A stretch of 64,000 nucleotides of DNA from Gymnopus androsaceus JB14 (Eukaryota; Basidiomycota; Agaricomycetes; Agaricales; Omphalotaceae): the NCBI GenBank assembly GCA_009733575.1, contig ML769552.1, positions 81,288 to 145,287 on the forward strand. Reading direction: 5' to 3'. Position numbers and translations under genes: made by a program. The notes below the pieces were generated by a model. It searched no databases. It was given only the letters and a program-made list of their open reading frames with translations, and was not told where the DNA came from. This document shows positions 47,851-59,585 of the stretch, one piece after another; position 1 is the stretch's first letter; each line of letters starts with the position of its first letter.

Positions 47851-48558
47851 CGCCTCCAACGACCAATGAGTCCAAAATAAGCGGAGAAAATTACAAGGCT
47901 TGGCAGCCGCTCTAATATGACATGAGGGGAGACAGGACGTCGACGGTCGTACTAGGAGTAATGAATGGATGCAGTGAATTTACCTGTCTTCCTGCAGAAT
48001 TCTCATACATTCAAGACGTCTTGGTAGGTATGGAACAATTTTTGTCTCATCTACTTCCGTCAGCTCTCGCAGTGCTTCGAATGCTGAAGGGAAGCAGGAG
48101 CGATTGCAGCACTCTGTCGAGAAGCTCCGGGTGATCACTGAGCAAAAGCACATCTATCCTAATGGAGGAAAATGTAAAGGTCCTTTGAGATGTTGAGAAG
48201 AAGGGATGTATACATACACATTCATCCTCCTTTCAAGGCGATCCAGAAATCTAGAGGAATATCGGAGAATAATCGGACTGGCTTCGAATCTCAAGGAGGG
48301 TCAAAGAGGACCGTTTGTACAACCAGGTTCGTACTGCATTTCAAGAAGGATTGTGATCCGTATCAACTAACCAGACATGTTAGTACAGAACGTATTCTTT
48401 CATACCTACCGCAGCCCTGGCCCGCCTTACGTTCCATTTCAGTTGGTAGTCCGAATGGCAAGGATGGGGCAAGGAGAATCGACCCCACGGCTATGCGGTC
48501 GTTTTTATTGACCATCTAGGCTTTGTCGAAGTAGCGCTTCCGCAGGGGACCGAGCAGC
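47851..48558. other. Divergent promoter region
   Basis: About 700 bases between two divergently transcribed small secreted genes. Open frames at 47922-48134 and 48190-48519 have no recognisable content. Confidence 0.45.
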
Positions 48559-48567
48559 TATAAAAAG
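48559..48567 (+). promoter_or_regulatory. TATA box of the secreted gene at 48664
   Basis: TATAAAAAG about 100 bases upstream of the ATG. Confidence 0.5.
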
Positions 48568-48663
48568 TCCGAATCTCGTCGATACTCTCAGAGCTCCTCT
48601 ATTTGACAGAAGCACCTCTACTCGTTTCATTCACACTCTATAACAACTTTATTCGTATCCGAA

Positions 48664-49151
48664 ATGTTGTTCAAGTTCGCTCTCCCCACTGTCGTCGTCG
48701 CTTTGATGCTTCACGCCTTCACCGGCGTTGCCGCCGTTCCCCAAGGAGGCCCTATCACCCTTCTTTGTAAGTTTACAACGTCACCTGAAGCGGAAGGTCG
48801 TTTAGCTTACTTTTTACTTTACAGGCGGTGGAGCAGAAGATTTCACTACTGTAAGCCATTGAAGCAAATTCCCTGGTCCTGGTTTTCGAAACTCACCTGG
48901 CAATTATACTTCCCTCTTAACAACCTCCTTTCTGAATACTATATCTAGTGTGAGTATTTATGCTAGTTGCTTTTATACACAGTGTGGAACTGACCTTTGC
49001 GATACGTCTGTAGGCGGCTCAAGCAAGCTTTGCTGCTTCAACACTGGAGAATGGGCGTAAGTATACGTTTCCAGGATGCCATTGAACCGACTTACTAATT
49101 GCATTCCCGACTATCAGCTGCCAAGAAAGTGGTCTTGAATGCTCGGTCTAG
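48664..49151 (+). CDS. Small secreted cysteine-rich protein, ~70 aa
   Basis: ATG 48664 opens MLFKFALPTVVVALMLHAFT and GVAAVPQGG, a signal peptide. After a first intron (gtaagt at 48766) the frame reads LLCGGAEDFTT; after further introns it reads CGGSSKLCCFNTGEW and CQESGLECSV, ending TAG at 49149-49151. The CC pair and small size match the divergent neighbour at 47333-47779. Joining FTT to GGSSKLCC in frame needs exactly one extra base. The sequence offers a single T between a tag acceptor and a gtgagt donor near 48949, that is, a one-base exon; otherwise the gene is frameshifted. Function unknown; secretion is the only safe inference. Confidence 0.55.
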
Positions 49152-50722
49152 ATCAACTGCGTCGGGCGTCCCCGTTATGTTGGCCCCAAAGCCGGTTTCG
49201 GATGCTGGCAAAGAGGAATGTCATTTGCTTGACGTGGAGTCGTATCGAAGAATTACCTGTTGAAGTAGATTTACAATTGCAGTCTGTTTTCAAAATCTGG
49301 CATTCATAAGAATTGAGTCGACCGAGTCAGAGTGGAACTGTTGATACACAAGAAACTGGAAGTGAAGACAGTGTTAGAAAGCAGCGAGTTGGATTGGAAT
49401 AAGATTGATTCATGGCCTATTCGCCACCGTTACTGACAGAAAGCAAAGCCCTCGATTGATCAAAGTGTTTTCTCTTCCCATCGGTTCTTGCATCCTCTCC
49501 TTAAGATCAATCAAGGATGCAAAAAAAAATGCGCTAGGAGAGTCTGTAGCGATAAGTAGATCCCCCATTTAGGCGGTGGAGGTTGTAAGTTAGGACTCCA
49601 GTCACGTAAGTACCACTCCGCAAGCCTCTTCGCGACTTCAGACTCATGTCAATGGTTGAAGCAAGACAAGTTTAGCGGGGAAAAAAAGTTAGCGGAAATG
49701 ATCTAGAAATATAAGCGAAAAACTTTCCCAAAACACGAAAGACTTACCAATCCCTCCAAGGTATATATATCAACTCTAGTCCTCGTCAACAAGATCCTGC
49801 CTCCAGCCGAGGAACTGTTCCGTTTTCAGCGACCGACAGCGCATTCCCAGCGAGGTCGAAGATACATGAGAGGTAATGAAGGAATAGGAGACGCCCAACG
49901 TCTTCTGGCCCAGCTCTAACACGAACCTCCCACACCAATAACATTGTAATACCCCTTGTCAAAGCTGTCTCCTCCATCCGAGCTCCCTCTCCACGGGTTC
50001 CCTCCAACCAATTCACTGGACCAAGAGGATAACAAGCGATATCCAGCGTAGTCCACTGACATCATGCAGTGGCTGTAGCCACGAGAAAGTGTTTGCGTGT
50101 TTCTAGAAGTACTCGGGAGCCTGGTTCGGTAGGATTGGTTGGTATATACAGTGAATGTGTCCTAATGCAGTACTTTGAGCTGAGTCGGCTCTGGAGCGAG
50201 TTTTTCAAGCATGGTGACTATTCTTGGCAATCCAAGGAGGAAAGAGGAACGAGTAAGCTATAGAGTAGTATAAGGAAGTGAAGCCGCATATCGTGAATTC
50301 TGGACGGCGCTCGAGTTCGATGCGCTGAACGCTGAACGCGTTCAATGCATACTTATGATGGTGGTTCGGTTCAAACAAATCAAATCCTATCAAATCCCGG
50401 GCGCTTCTATTCCTTTGAGTGCGTACGCTTGAGGTTGTAAGCTGTAATCCTCGAAGGTCGGTAGTGGCCAGGTCCTACGCATGCCACACGATTTAGATTT
50501 AATATTTTATCCTATGAAGCCTGTCAGTGTTTGGCAGACTAACCAATCTCGGGCTCGACGAGAAAGCATACAAGTCTTGGAACGTTCATGTGGTACATAC
50601 GTACTTATTAATTTCAACAGCTGTTCCTGTGTCCCTGTCCTCTGCGACAATGACTGAAAGCCACCATTGGATGCCAAGCCTAATACTCCCAAGTAAGAAC
50701 ATTGGATAGAGGGCGGGACTCG
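49152..50722. other. Intergenic, 1.6 kb
   Basis: No gene supported. A 76-codon minus frame (49786-50016) is unassigned. From about 50250 rightward the sequence is a diverged relative of 52920 onward, that is, the promoter side of the duplicated secreted gene. Confidence 0.5.
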
Positions 50723-50729
50723 TATAAAT
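50723..50729 (+). promoter_or_regulatory. TATA box of secreted paralogue 1
   Basis: TATAAAT 67 bases before ATG 50796. Confidence 0.5.
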
Positions 50730-50795
50730 GAACTTCTGGTTCGACAAGGACAAGTGCCCCAAACTACTCTTCCGCTCCAACTCAAAAGCAAGAGA

Positions 50796-51363
50796 ATGAA
50801 CTTGCTAAAATCCTTTGTCCTTTTGGCACTGGCCTCGACCTCGCTCATTGCTGGAGCTGAAGCACAGGGCATAATTATAAACCAACCGACCGCCGGTACT
50901 ACCCTTTCTCAAGGAGTCCCGTTTACAGTTCAAATTAGTCGTCCTGTAAGCTACTGTAACAGTCCTCGAGCGTCTGATTTTTGCCGGAGACTTAACGCTT
51001 CAATATTCGCAGGGCAACATTGAATTTGCTTATGAAGTCGGACTCGCCATTGGAGCATTGGCTTGCACCTCTCCTTGTCCAGATCCCGAATCCCAGATAG
51101 GGGACGTTCTCTACACTGGGCCGTTCGATCCTGAGTTTCATGGACCAGGAGAGCAATATCAGAACTTTACCGTCACCATTCCTGAAGGGGTCCAGACGGG
51201 ATCATATCAACTGGGTATACTTAGGTTTTATTTGATTGGGGTGAGTTTCAACGATGTGGACTTTGGCCGAATTAGAATTCTATCCTTACGGCGGTAATTT
51301 CTGTTGCAGGCAGGACCATCTGCAACTCTGAATGAATACACTGTTCCTGTAAGCGTAGAATGA
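50796..51363 (+). CDS. Secreted protein, tandem paralogue 1 (143 aa)
   Basis: Three exons (50796-50945, 51013-51240, 51310-51363) give 143 residues. The signal peptide MNLLKSFVLLALASTSLIAG ends near AEAQG. The mature chain opens with IIINQPTAGTTLSQGVPFTV, a pattern of beta strands like the start of many secreted Ig-like domains, then AIGALACTSPCPDPESQIGD, YQNFTVTIPEGVQTGSYQLG and a last exon AGPSATLNEYTVPVSVE. Two Cys in CTSPC and one sequon (NFT) are conserved in paralogue 2. Similar short proteins are common in agaricomycete secretomes; I know no function. The exon lengths (150, 228, 54) are identical in both paralogues, and both introns fall between codons. Confidence 0.75.
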
Positions 51364-53303
51364 GCTGATTGTGAGCCTTTCCGCTGTTGAAAGCTGTTGA
51401 AGCGGGACTGATGTTTCCCATGTAGACTTAACTGTTCTCCTTTTCCTCGTTTGTGCAAATTAAAAACTGAAATTGTGCCTGCAGAAGGATTCTTCGAATA
51501 TGTCACATGGTAATATGTACTTGAGCTGATGACAGAGAGGCAACGACTTGACAAGCCTTGCTGTATTCGAGATATATGATTTTACTGATGTTTTCAAACA
51601 CTATGGAAATAAAGTGAGGAGTAGGCCCTAAAGCTCGGTCTTGACCGAGAGTAGCATTTTGTCAACCTGAATGTATAATAGTATTGTAACCAGATATCGG
51701 ATATTAGTCCAGTTAGAGGAGACTAACCATGGTCATGAACGAAGCCCAATCTTCTCCAGTCCTGGAATAATGCAAAATAGTAAGTACGCTGAAGCACTCA
51801 CATAGGACATGCAACGTACCCAGACTGATCTAAATTGGGGTTCGTAAGATTTAATATTTATATACTAAGTGAAGTGGTGATTGTTGCCCAAAGGTGGCAT
51901 AATACTTAGGTGCGTTGTGTACAGGCCTCTGTCTTTGCTCTTTTCTTTGTGTTCTCCCAAGGAATCACGAATTCGGCCATGCTTCAAAAAGCTTTGCTCG
52001 GGAGGCGGAGAAAGCTCGCTGCTAGAGACTATTGCCTGTAGAAGTTCACCATAATAAGCTGAGAGGAGTATAGGATATTCCCAAAACATCAAAAACGTAC
52101 TAGAGTCGCCCTGCCATTTCATATCAAGCGGTAATTAGACGTACGTTCTGGGCCAGATGAGAAGAGATCAACCTTCGCTCATAGATGGTCAAAAAGTACA
52201 AGCATTTGTGTACAACAACCATCTCCTTCTCCCAGTCTACCGCAGAGCGCATTCAGGTCCTTTTGATGAGATCAATAAAAATAAGGAGCCCGCACATGAA
52301 TACTTGATGCTGTGGAACCATGTCAGAAATCTTTACACAGTAAAATCGTGAACCCCACACAATATCAAATTTGATAGTATGATACAATCGCGTCGTTGGT
52401 GTTGAGCTTCGATAAGGCCAAGATACGACTTCGAAGCGCTGGCACACAGTTCAAGCGAAGCAAAGTTCCCGAAGCCAGGTCGAATATTAGCTTTGTGTAT
52501 TTCACCTGAGCTCGATAAAAGCACCATGAGATGGGGTCCTGCCAGATATGGCCATCCCCCTGGGACCAGCAGAGTAGTAGGAGACAGCAACGCCTTCTCC
52601 ACGCCCAGCCCCAGCCACCAGCACGAGCTCCGAACCTCCGACAACAGGCACCAATAAAAGGTACATGTGAGTAAAGCGAATTCCTCTTCCTTCAACGAGA
52701 GCGGATCATGAGGGCATCCCAGAGAGTGCTTGTGGATGTGTTGGGAAGTGCTCGGTCAGTGTTGCTCCAAAACTCGGCCCCCGGGGGAGAAGGAGGATCA
52801 GGTAAGCGATTCATTTCCCATTGTACGTTGAAAGCTATAGCCTAGAGGTAATATAATTCACTGAGCTATGAGCTAGACCTAGTAGGTTGTGGCGCCGTAA
52901 AATCAGAAGCAAACATACCTGATGAACATTCTAGTCTATAAAGCAGTAAGGGGAGGCAAAGCCGCTTATTTCAGTCCACGCTTGAGTTCGACCTGAACAT
53001 GTTATGGCGGTTCGTGTTCAATCCTGAGCGCTTAAAGTTATAGTCTGGCTTTAAGCTTCTCGGTAGTTCATCTTCGAGGAAGCTACTACTCATGCTTCCG
53101 GATGCATTCCATGACACGACGTTATTGGAGCCTGTCAGAGTATGGGGCACTAACCTATTCATTTCAAGATGTCCCCGCTCTACTACCTTCTTACATAGCT
53201 CGAGGCCACAACTGAGCCATAGGATGCCAAGCCTTCTTCTCCTATTGTTCTCCTCAGAGTAGACTCAACCGAAGGTTTCAGTTTCAGTCGAACGTCGGAC
53301 TCG
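51364..53303. other. Spacer between the tandem secreted genes
   Basis: About 1.9 kb. Its left end resembles the 3' flank of paralogue 2 and its right end (from about 52920) the 5' flank of paralogue 1, as expected for a tandem duplication. Frames at 51865-52122 and 52333-52695 (minus) have no recognisable content. Confidence 0.5.
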
Positions 53304-53310
53304 TATAAAA
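53304..53310 (+). promoter_or_regulatory. TATA box of secreted paralogue 2
   Basis: TATAAAA 70 bases before ATG 53380, at the same relative place as in paralogue 1. Confidence 0.5.
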
Positions 53311-53379
53311 GGACTAATAGTAAGGACAAGGACAAGGTACCCCAAACTACTTTTTCACTGCCAACTCGAAAGCAAGAGA

Positions 53380-53957
53380 ATGAACCTACTAAAATCTTTT
53401 GTCTTTTTGGCACTGGCCTCGACCTCATTCATTGCTGGAGCTGAAGCACAGGGCATAGTCATAAACCACCCGACCGCCAACACTACCCTTCATCAAGGAG
53501 TCCCGTTCACAGTTCAAATTAGTCGTCCTGTAAGTTTCTGTTACATTCCGCGAGCGTTTGATCTTCTCCGAATACTAAATGCCTCCACATTATGCCTCCA
53601 CATTCACAGAACCACATTCAGTACGCTTATGAAGTCGGGGTCGCCATTGGCGCCTTAGCTTGTACCTCTCCTTGTCCGGATCCTGAATCCCAGTTGGGAG
53701 ACGTTCTGTACACTGGGCCATACAATCCTCAGTTTCATGGACCAGGAGATCAATATCAGAACTTTACCGTCACCATTCCTCAAGGGTCCCAGACAGGATC
53801 TTATCAACTGGGTATAATTAGGTTTTTCTTGATTGGGGTGAGTTCCAACGATGTGGACTTGGCCAAGCTATCCTTGCTAATGCGGCGGTAATTTCTGTTG
53901 CAGGCAGGACCATCAGAGGCGGTGAATGAATATGCTGTTCCTGTACATGTAAAATGA
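53380..53957 (+). CDS. Secreted protein, tandem paralogue 2 (143 aa)
   Basis: Exons 53380-53529, 53610-53837 and 53904-53957, with the same lengths and phases as paralogue 1. The signal peptide MNLLKSFVFLALASTSFIAG is nearly identical. The mature chain differs by conservative changes (IVINHPTANTTLHQGVPFTV; YTGPYNPQFHGPGDQYQNFT; AGPSEAVNEYAVPVHVK). The CTSPCPDPES core is unchanged, and a second sequon (NTT) is added. First introns differ in length (67 against 80 bases), partly from a short duplication of atgcctccacatt in this copy. Coding sequence is better kept than introns, so both copies appear to be under selection. Confidence 0.75.
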
Positions 53958-56924
53958 GTTGCTTATAAACAGAAAATCGAGATGTCCGCTGTTGAAAGCT
54001 GTTACTTGAGCTTCCCAGTTGTTTATGCCACAAGTATGTACTTGAGATGTTGACAGCGAGGCGGCGACTTGGCGAAATGTATCCAAAATGAGCAGACTCG
54101 GACCATTACAGTAAGACTTGGCCATCATCGCATGATGATCAGGAGTATATGTGCAGCCTTGACATGTTGCAAGGGACTTGGTCTTCTGACTGAGATGCAG
54201 TCTTTGTGTAAAAAAGGATGGAGAGTTGGTAAATCATGCCACATCAAGGCATGCCGAATAGCTGGGTACACAAAAAAACTAAATGTTGAACAAAGACTGC
54301 CATCGTCATTGAACGAGTCACCCTATGAGTTACGGAAGATGAAGGCCGACTCTCAACGTCTCCGGCCAGACCAGACAAGCAGCCCTAGGTATTGGTGCAG
54401 CTGTGACGAAAACCTCGGATCTCCAAGTGACTACCCGCTGAGGCGGCAGAGGTTTTGGGACAGGTCGGGGCAGTACTAGTTACATAGGGATTCCGCAATT
54501 CTCTCTGCGACGCACAGCAAAGACGAGTCTGGAGGAAAGAAAGAGAAATAATCGTACAGATATAACGGACTTCATCGGATAACAGAAAAGTGAGTTGACA
54601 GAATACAAAAGAAAGAATTTGAACCTCGGAAAATTTGAATTCAAAAAAGAAAACCCACCTGGTTCAATCATCACTCTCATGAATAAGACCTAGCCCGCAG
54701 GTGTAGGCAGCAAAACCAATCAGCCGCGATTGGTGCCATCTTCACGGCACTTGAGTCAGAGCGGCAGTGAGAAGATGCTGAGGAGCATGTTCTAGTTCTT
54801 CCAAATGCACCCGAGGGCAAAGACCAAGCTAGCTGAAAAGAGGGATTTGAAGGGGATGTTGAACGGATGATTCGCCAACGATGAAGCTCAAAGATTGTAA
54901 TAAATATGATGTTCCTAGTCGCAGAACAACCTGGAAATCGCAGGCACGGCGTTGAACCTCCCCTCGCATCGATAATGAACTCTGTTCATCCAGGTTTGCC
55001 AGATGAGATATTCGACGGAGAAGGAGGTATCGGTAAGAGAAAAAACACGTTTTATGTAGGGAATCATGTTCAAGCTCAGCTCCCGGTGGCGACTGGAACA
55101 GAGGGTGAACGCTGATAGAATTCCGCAGCAATAGTAGTTGAGTCGTCGAATGAAGAAGATAATGAACACTAACCCAATAACGGACACGTCGCAATCACTA
55201 GAGGATAGGCGATGGAACTCTGGAATGCAACCAGCCAGCCAGCGATGCGTAGCCAGATTTGTGGACGTTACAGCTAGCTTGAAGGATTCAGAGCGGATTG
55301 GGAGGTGTAAGGAGGTGTAGATCGACATTTGGACATGACGAAGAGTCGTGAACTAATCACTGTTCTGTCTAGCCGGTAGGAGGATGTTGAGCTCGTTTCG
55401 GTCGAATTGGTAGAATGAGAGCACCCAAATATAGCGCTAAGTCCGTTTGTCGTGTGTAGGACTTTGGTAGTGAATTCTGGCGAAGACAGTGGGCGGAAGA
55501 AGGAAAGGAGATAAAAGAACGTACCATTTCCAGTAAGTTAACGGCAACGTTTATCACCTTGTCAATGTTGCTCTTCAAGCCTAATCTCTCCTTCCCCGTC
55601 GCACGTTGGATAAGCTTAATTCGACAGAAGATTGACTCCACATGAGTCCATTCCTACATTGTCAACGAAGGAGGACCATGGGCGGTCAAAAAGATGATCG
55701 AGCAGAACGTCGGGGTCAGTTAAAGTAGCCTATAGATTAATATTTTGAGCATGAGTACACCTTGCGAAATAACAAGGTAGCGTACCTGATGAAAGCTCTA
55801 GTTCAACCTCTTCAGATTCAGACTAACGTGAGCCCAAATCTGTCTCTGTCCCGACTCCCAGCAGATTAATTGGTTCGCAGTGAGTGAGTTTTCAAGTAAA
55901 GCATTGTGCACTGATAACAATCTTTGTAGTCCGAGGAAATAGTATTCTGGCCGTTGAACGCAGGCTTGATATGGATGGGCGCTAACCAAATTGTAGGCGC
56001 TCACCGGTTTCTCTTCTTCTCTCATTGCCCTCATCGCCCTCAATGCCTCAAGCTTCGAGCTCGGAAATCTAGGACTCCTAATAGGATGCTGTCTTCATCA
56101 CAGTCAATGCAAGTCTCAGGGAGATACGACTGGAGGGACCACACAAAAACTCGATGAAATATCCCAACTGGAGAGTCGAGAGAGTCGAGGAGCGACAGGA
56201 GGGGGAGGAAGGCTGAGCCTTGCTTGGACGATGATAAGGGCTTGAGGTTCAGAATGGTAATAAGTTCATTATGACTGTGAATCAAGTCTGAAATCATCCC
56301 TTCCTATCTCGGCATTTCAACTTTGAGGCTGATTCCTCTGGCTCCATCTTTGCCTCCTCAGAACCCTTCTTGGGGCTGGCTTTGGCTTCTCACTCCGTTA
56401 ATGGCTCAGGATCACGCTCTGGCTTCGCCATTTCCAGGATAACCTATACGCAGTATTCGCTACCACTGTGGCTCCGCCGACGTTACTTCATACATCGTTC
56501 TCTTGCTAGTATCGGCATTGAAGTTTAGCACCGTCTGGGTCTTCGGATGCGGCTACTGCGTTGTCGTCCTTTCCTTTGACTTTGGTGGCGTATGTAGATG
56601 TAGATGGAGGAAGGTGGATATGACTGAACCACGAACTGAATTTCCTTTACTTGCCATTCCTCAAAGCCAGTCTTACCACCATAACACCACATTTCTAGAA
56701 CTGAACTGAACTCGGAATGGGAGCGACCAGTCGTCTGCTATACTCATACCAGTGCCAGCTCAGGCTTACCGGTCGCCATTGTCTCATCTTTGTCCGCATC
56801 GCCAGATATCTTTCACTCAAACGATCAACTCAATGTTCGACTTGCATACCTAACTTCATCTACGTTCTGACTACAACCTTTGTGTGCTACTAGTACACTG
56901 TGCCTAACACTCATAGAAGAGCTC
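53958..56924. other. Intergenic, about 3 kb, no supported gene
   Basis: Open frames of up to 137 codons on both strands (for example 54069-54479 plus; 54829-55328 and 55798-56297 minus) carry no recognisable domains, and no exon chain could be built. Confidence 0.45.
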
Positions 56925-57015
56925 ATCTACCTCAATTAGATAGAGCGACTTTTGCTAAGGACGGAATTGAACGATGAACTTGGAAGGCTGCAAGTTCGAC
57001 CCTCGCGCTGGGCTA
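56925..57015 (+). other. tRNA-like sequence (pseudo-tRNA or SINE head)
   Basis: GCTCATC followed by TACCTCAATTAGATAGAGCG looks like an acceptor strand plus a D-arm (A-box-like). GCAAG-TTCGACC-CTCGC forms a four-of-five paired T-arm (B-box-like), followed by GCTGGGC, which pairs with the 5' strand at six of seven positions including one G-T. The anticodon arm between does not fold well. A related A-box-like piece, TAGCTCAAATGGATAGAACG, occurs at about 57378. This is either a tRNA pseudogene or a tRNA-derived SINE. Confidence 0.35.
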
Positions 57016-57515
57016 TAGGCAAGCTACACATTCGTTATTTTTTTATGCTTGGAGACTTTGAAGGGAAGGTAAGTAAGTCTACTTCTTTCTTTTTGCTGAA
57101 AAGTTTGAACCAACACAATAGGGTTATTCTCGGCGTGGTTGAGTATGTATGCACGGTAAGGTTATTGTTACATCTGTTGGGATACACGGGTGTGTCGTCA
57201 CTCGAGAAAGGCAGCATCAAACAGTATATATTCCGTTTGTGCCTCATAGTGGCTACAGGCGGGCTTATATACAGTAATTACTAATTTCCAATTGGAAGCC
57301 GTGGCGAGCAACGGCACTCGGCAAAATCAAATCCAACAACATCAAATAAATACACCTGTATGATACCAAAGCCTACCTAGCTCAAATGGATAGAACGTCG
57401 GATAATTCTATTCAACAACCCTATTGTTCATAGACAACCCAGGATTGTGAGCGCCTGACAAGCGTCAAACGAGTTCTATGACGTCATTTCTCATCGGAAA
57501 AAGAGGCCGCATGAC
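57016..57515. other. Intergenic
   Basis: No gene supported; includes the second A-box-like piece at about 57378. Confidence 0.4.
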
Positions 57516-57980
57516 AGTACAATCTACTTGATGTACTCAGTAGATTGTGCTCGTACATCCTACTTGATTAGTGATCAATGTACTTTGTTTGCTTGATTTA
57601 TATATAATGTAGGCTGTTAAAGTACTTAAGACATGCTAAACTGTACATTTCAATTGATTTGGTGGGCCCTCGCGATTGTGACCAACCCATTTTAGACCAA
57701 AATTTTGCATTTTTTGAGGCAATTCCAGGCATGTCACACCAAAAGATTCCAAAATGTGACAGTATACCTAGTTAAAAGTAGATATAATTACAAGTAAGTT
57801 CCAGTAGCGTAGGGACATGTACCAGATCCAATGGTCTCAAGTGAAAATCAAGTAGATATTTCCAGACACAATGTACGCAAGAGGAGCACGATCACGATCA
57901 TGTACACACACACAGTAGAAATACGTGCTCAAAGTACATCAATCAAGTAGAATCATCATATTTTGATCAAGATGTACATT
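57516..57980. repeat. Imperfect inverted-repeat region with CTACTTGAT/GTAC words
   Basis: CTACTTGATGTAC, TACATCCTACTTGATTA and GATCAATGTAC on the left side face GTACATCAATCAAGTAG and TTGATCAAGATGTACATT on the right side. The arms are patchy and the borders are approximate. Probably an old MITE. Confidence 0.5.
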
Positions 57981-59585
57981 AAATGATGAGACCTGACTTC
58001 ATAGAGTTCACCGCCGGTCACTCTGGATTGCCGCCGTGTCAGCTCATCTTTGACAGTTACTCCATTGTATTCTTGCTACTCCGACTCCGACTCCTGAGCT
58101 ACTTTTCAGTCTCGCCGTTAGTAACTTGGCTCTGCAATTTTATGCATTAGAGGACTCTAAAGTGTGTATAAACGTTCATTCTATCCATGGAAGCTTTTTA
58201 AATCTTATATATATACTGTGTTTTCCACCGCAAATATACATCTACTTCGCCAAAACTTGCCGTTCCAATTCAAGATTTTCTGGGAATCGGTTTGACTTAA
58301 CATTACCAAAAGTCGGGTTCAAGGGTCATACGCCCATCAATGCTGGTATCGGTGGCGTTCTCGCTGTAATTTCGCTGCCTTCTCTTGTTGGCATTGTTCC
58401 TCCTCTTGCTGTTTACCTGCTTCCTGCACCTTCAATGAGCTTCAGATACATTTCCCGGCTTGTTTAGACTCTATCCGAGAGGTTCGCCAATACCACTGTG
58501 ATAAACTTGAGTCATTTGTGCATGCTACAGCGCCGTAGGCCCGCCGGTGTGACTCTCTTCGTGACACCGAAGTTTAAGGGTTGTTGAAGGGGTTGTCAAC
58601 AGACATTAGGGTTGTTCAGTAGAATAATCCTAGAACGTCAGACTCTTGTATTGGGTTTTCGCCACTGGAACAATTTTGTACAACAAATCAGAGGTACTTT
58701 ACTTAAAAGCCCTAAATATCCCAAAAAGTTCTTGGTATGTTCCGCCTCCGATACAAAGCGTCGAGGATGTCGGTCTCAAACTTAGGTGGGACTGCATCCC
58801 TGCTGCCGTCGGTATACTCTTCAGACCGACAGGCTATCCATAAAAGCTCCAGGTAGACACGAATTAATAGTGTATACGTGGAGCCAAAGGAAATGATTGA
58901 TAGGATTGCTCCACTGACGGTACTTATCAACTGTGAACGGTATGTAGAGGAGGCATGCATTTTCAGAGGTCAGTCGGAAGTTCAGTGATTCCGAACTTGC
59001 TGTGGCCGTGTCAGTAATCTTTCACCGTTCCGTTCTTCATCTCATTGCGGCATTTTAATACTTTGGAACACCATACTGACGACTTAATCAACGGGATTAA
59101 CGAGTAAGCATCACCGATTTCGACTTCGAAAGATTTCATCCGAATTGACGCCGAAATTTTCTCGCAATATCGCGGGACAAAACACCATTGTCTTCAATGT
59201 TACCAATGCTTCTCCTAGTCAGAGGGTGCTGGCAATGTCGCCGGATGTTATCCAATTTTATGCTGGATCGCAAGAAATCTTGGTATCAAATTTGTCATAA
59301 ATCACCTTTGACAGCACTACCAGCGAAGTTCTATGAACATACTTTCAATGATACTAGAGGTTGAATTCCAGCTGGTGAGCAGGGTGCGAATGGTGTTTGG
59401 GCCGCCTTGGGCAGTGACGACGATTGAGCCAAATAATGTTATAGGATGTCTTGTCCTAGACAGAGCATTTGAATAATTTACCAATTGCACTCGTATTACT
59501 TGAAGTAATAAATAAACTCTGAAGCTCTTTTACTCCTGTACTAGCCTCGCGATTTTCTGTGAATAAATAATAGCTCAAATTATGA
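57981..59585. other. Intergenic, 1.6 kb
   Basis: Frames at 58126-58467 (plus; hydrophobic GGVLAVISLPSLVGIVPPLA) and 58712-58960 (minus; hydrophobic) could be remnants of membrane proteins, but neither can be extended or named. Confidence 0.4.

Noticed and set aside
54069..54479. 136-codon open frame as a gene
   Set aside because: Begins inside the 3' flank shared with the tandem secreted genes and has no recognisable content.
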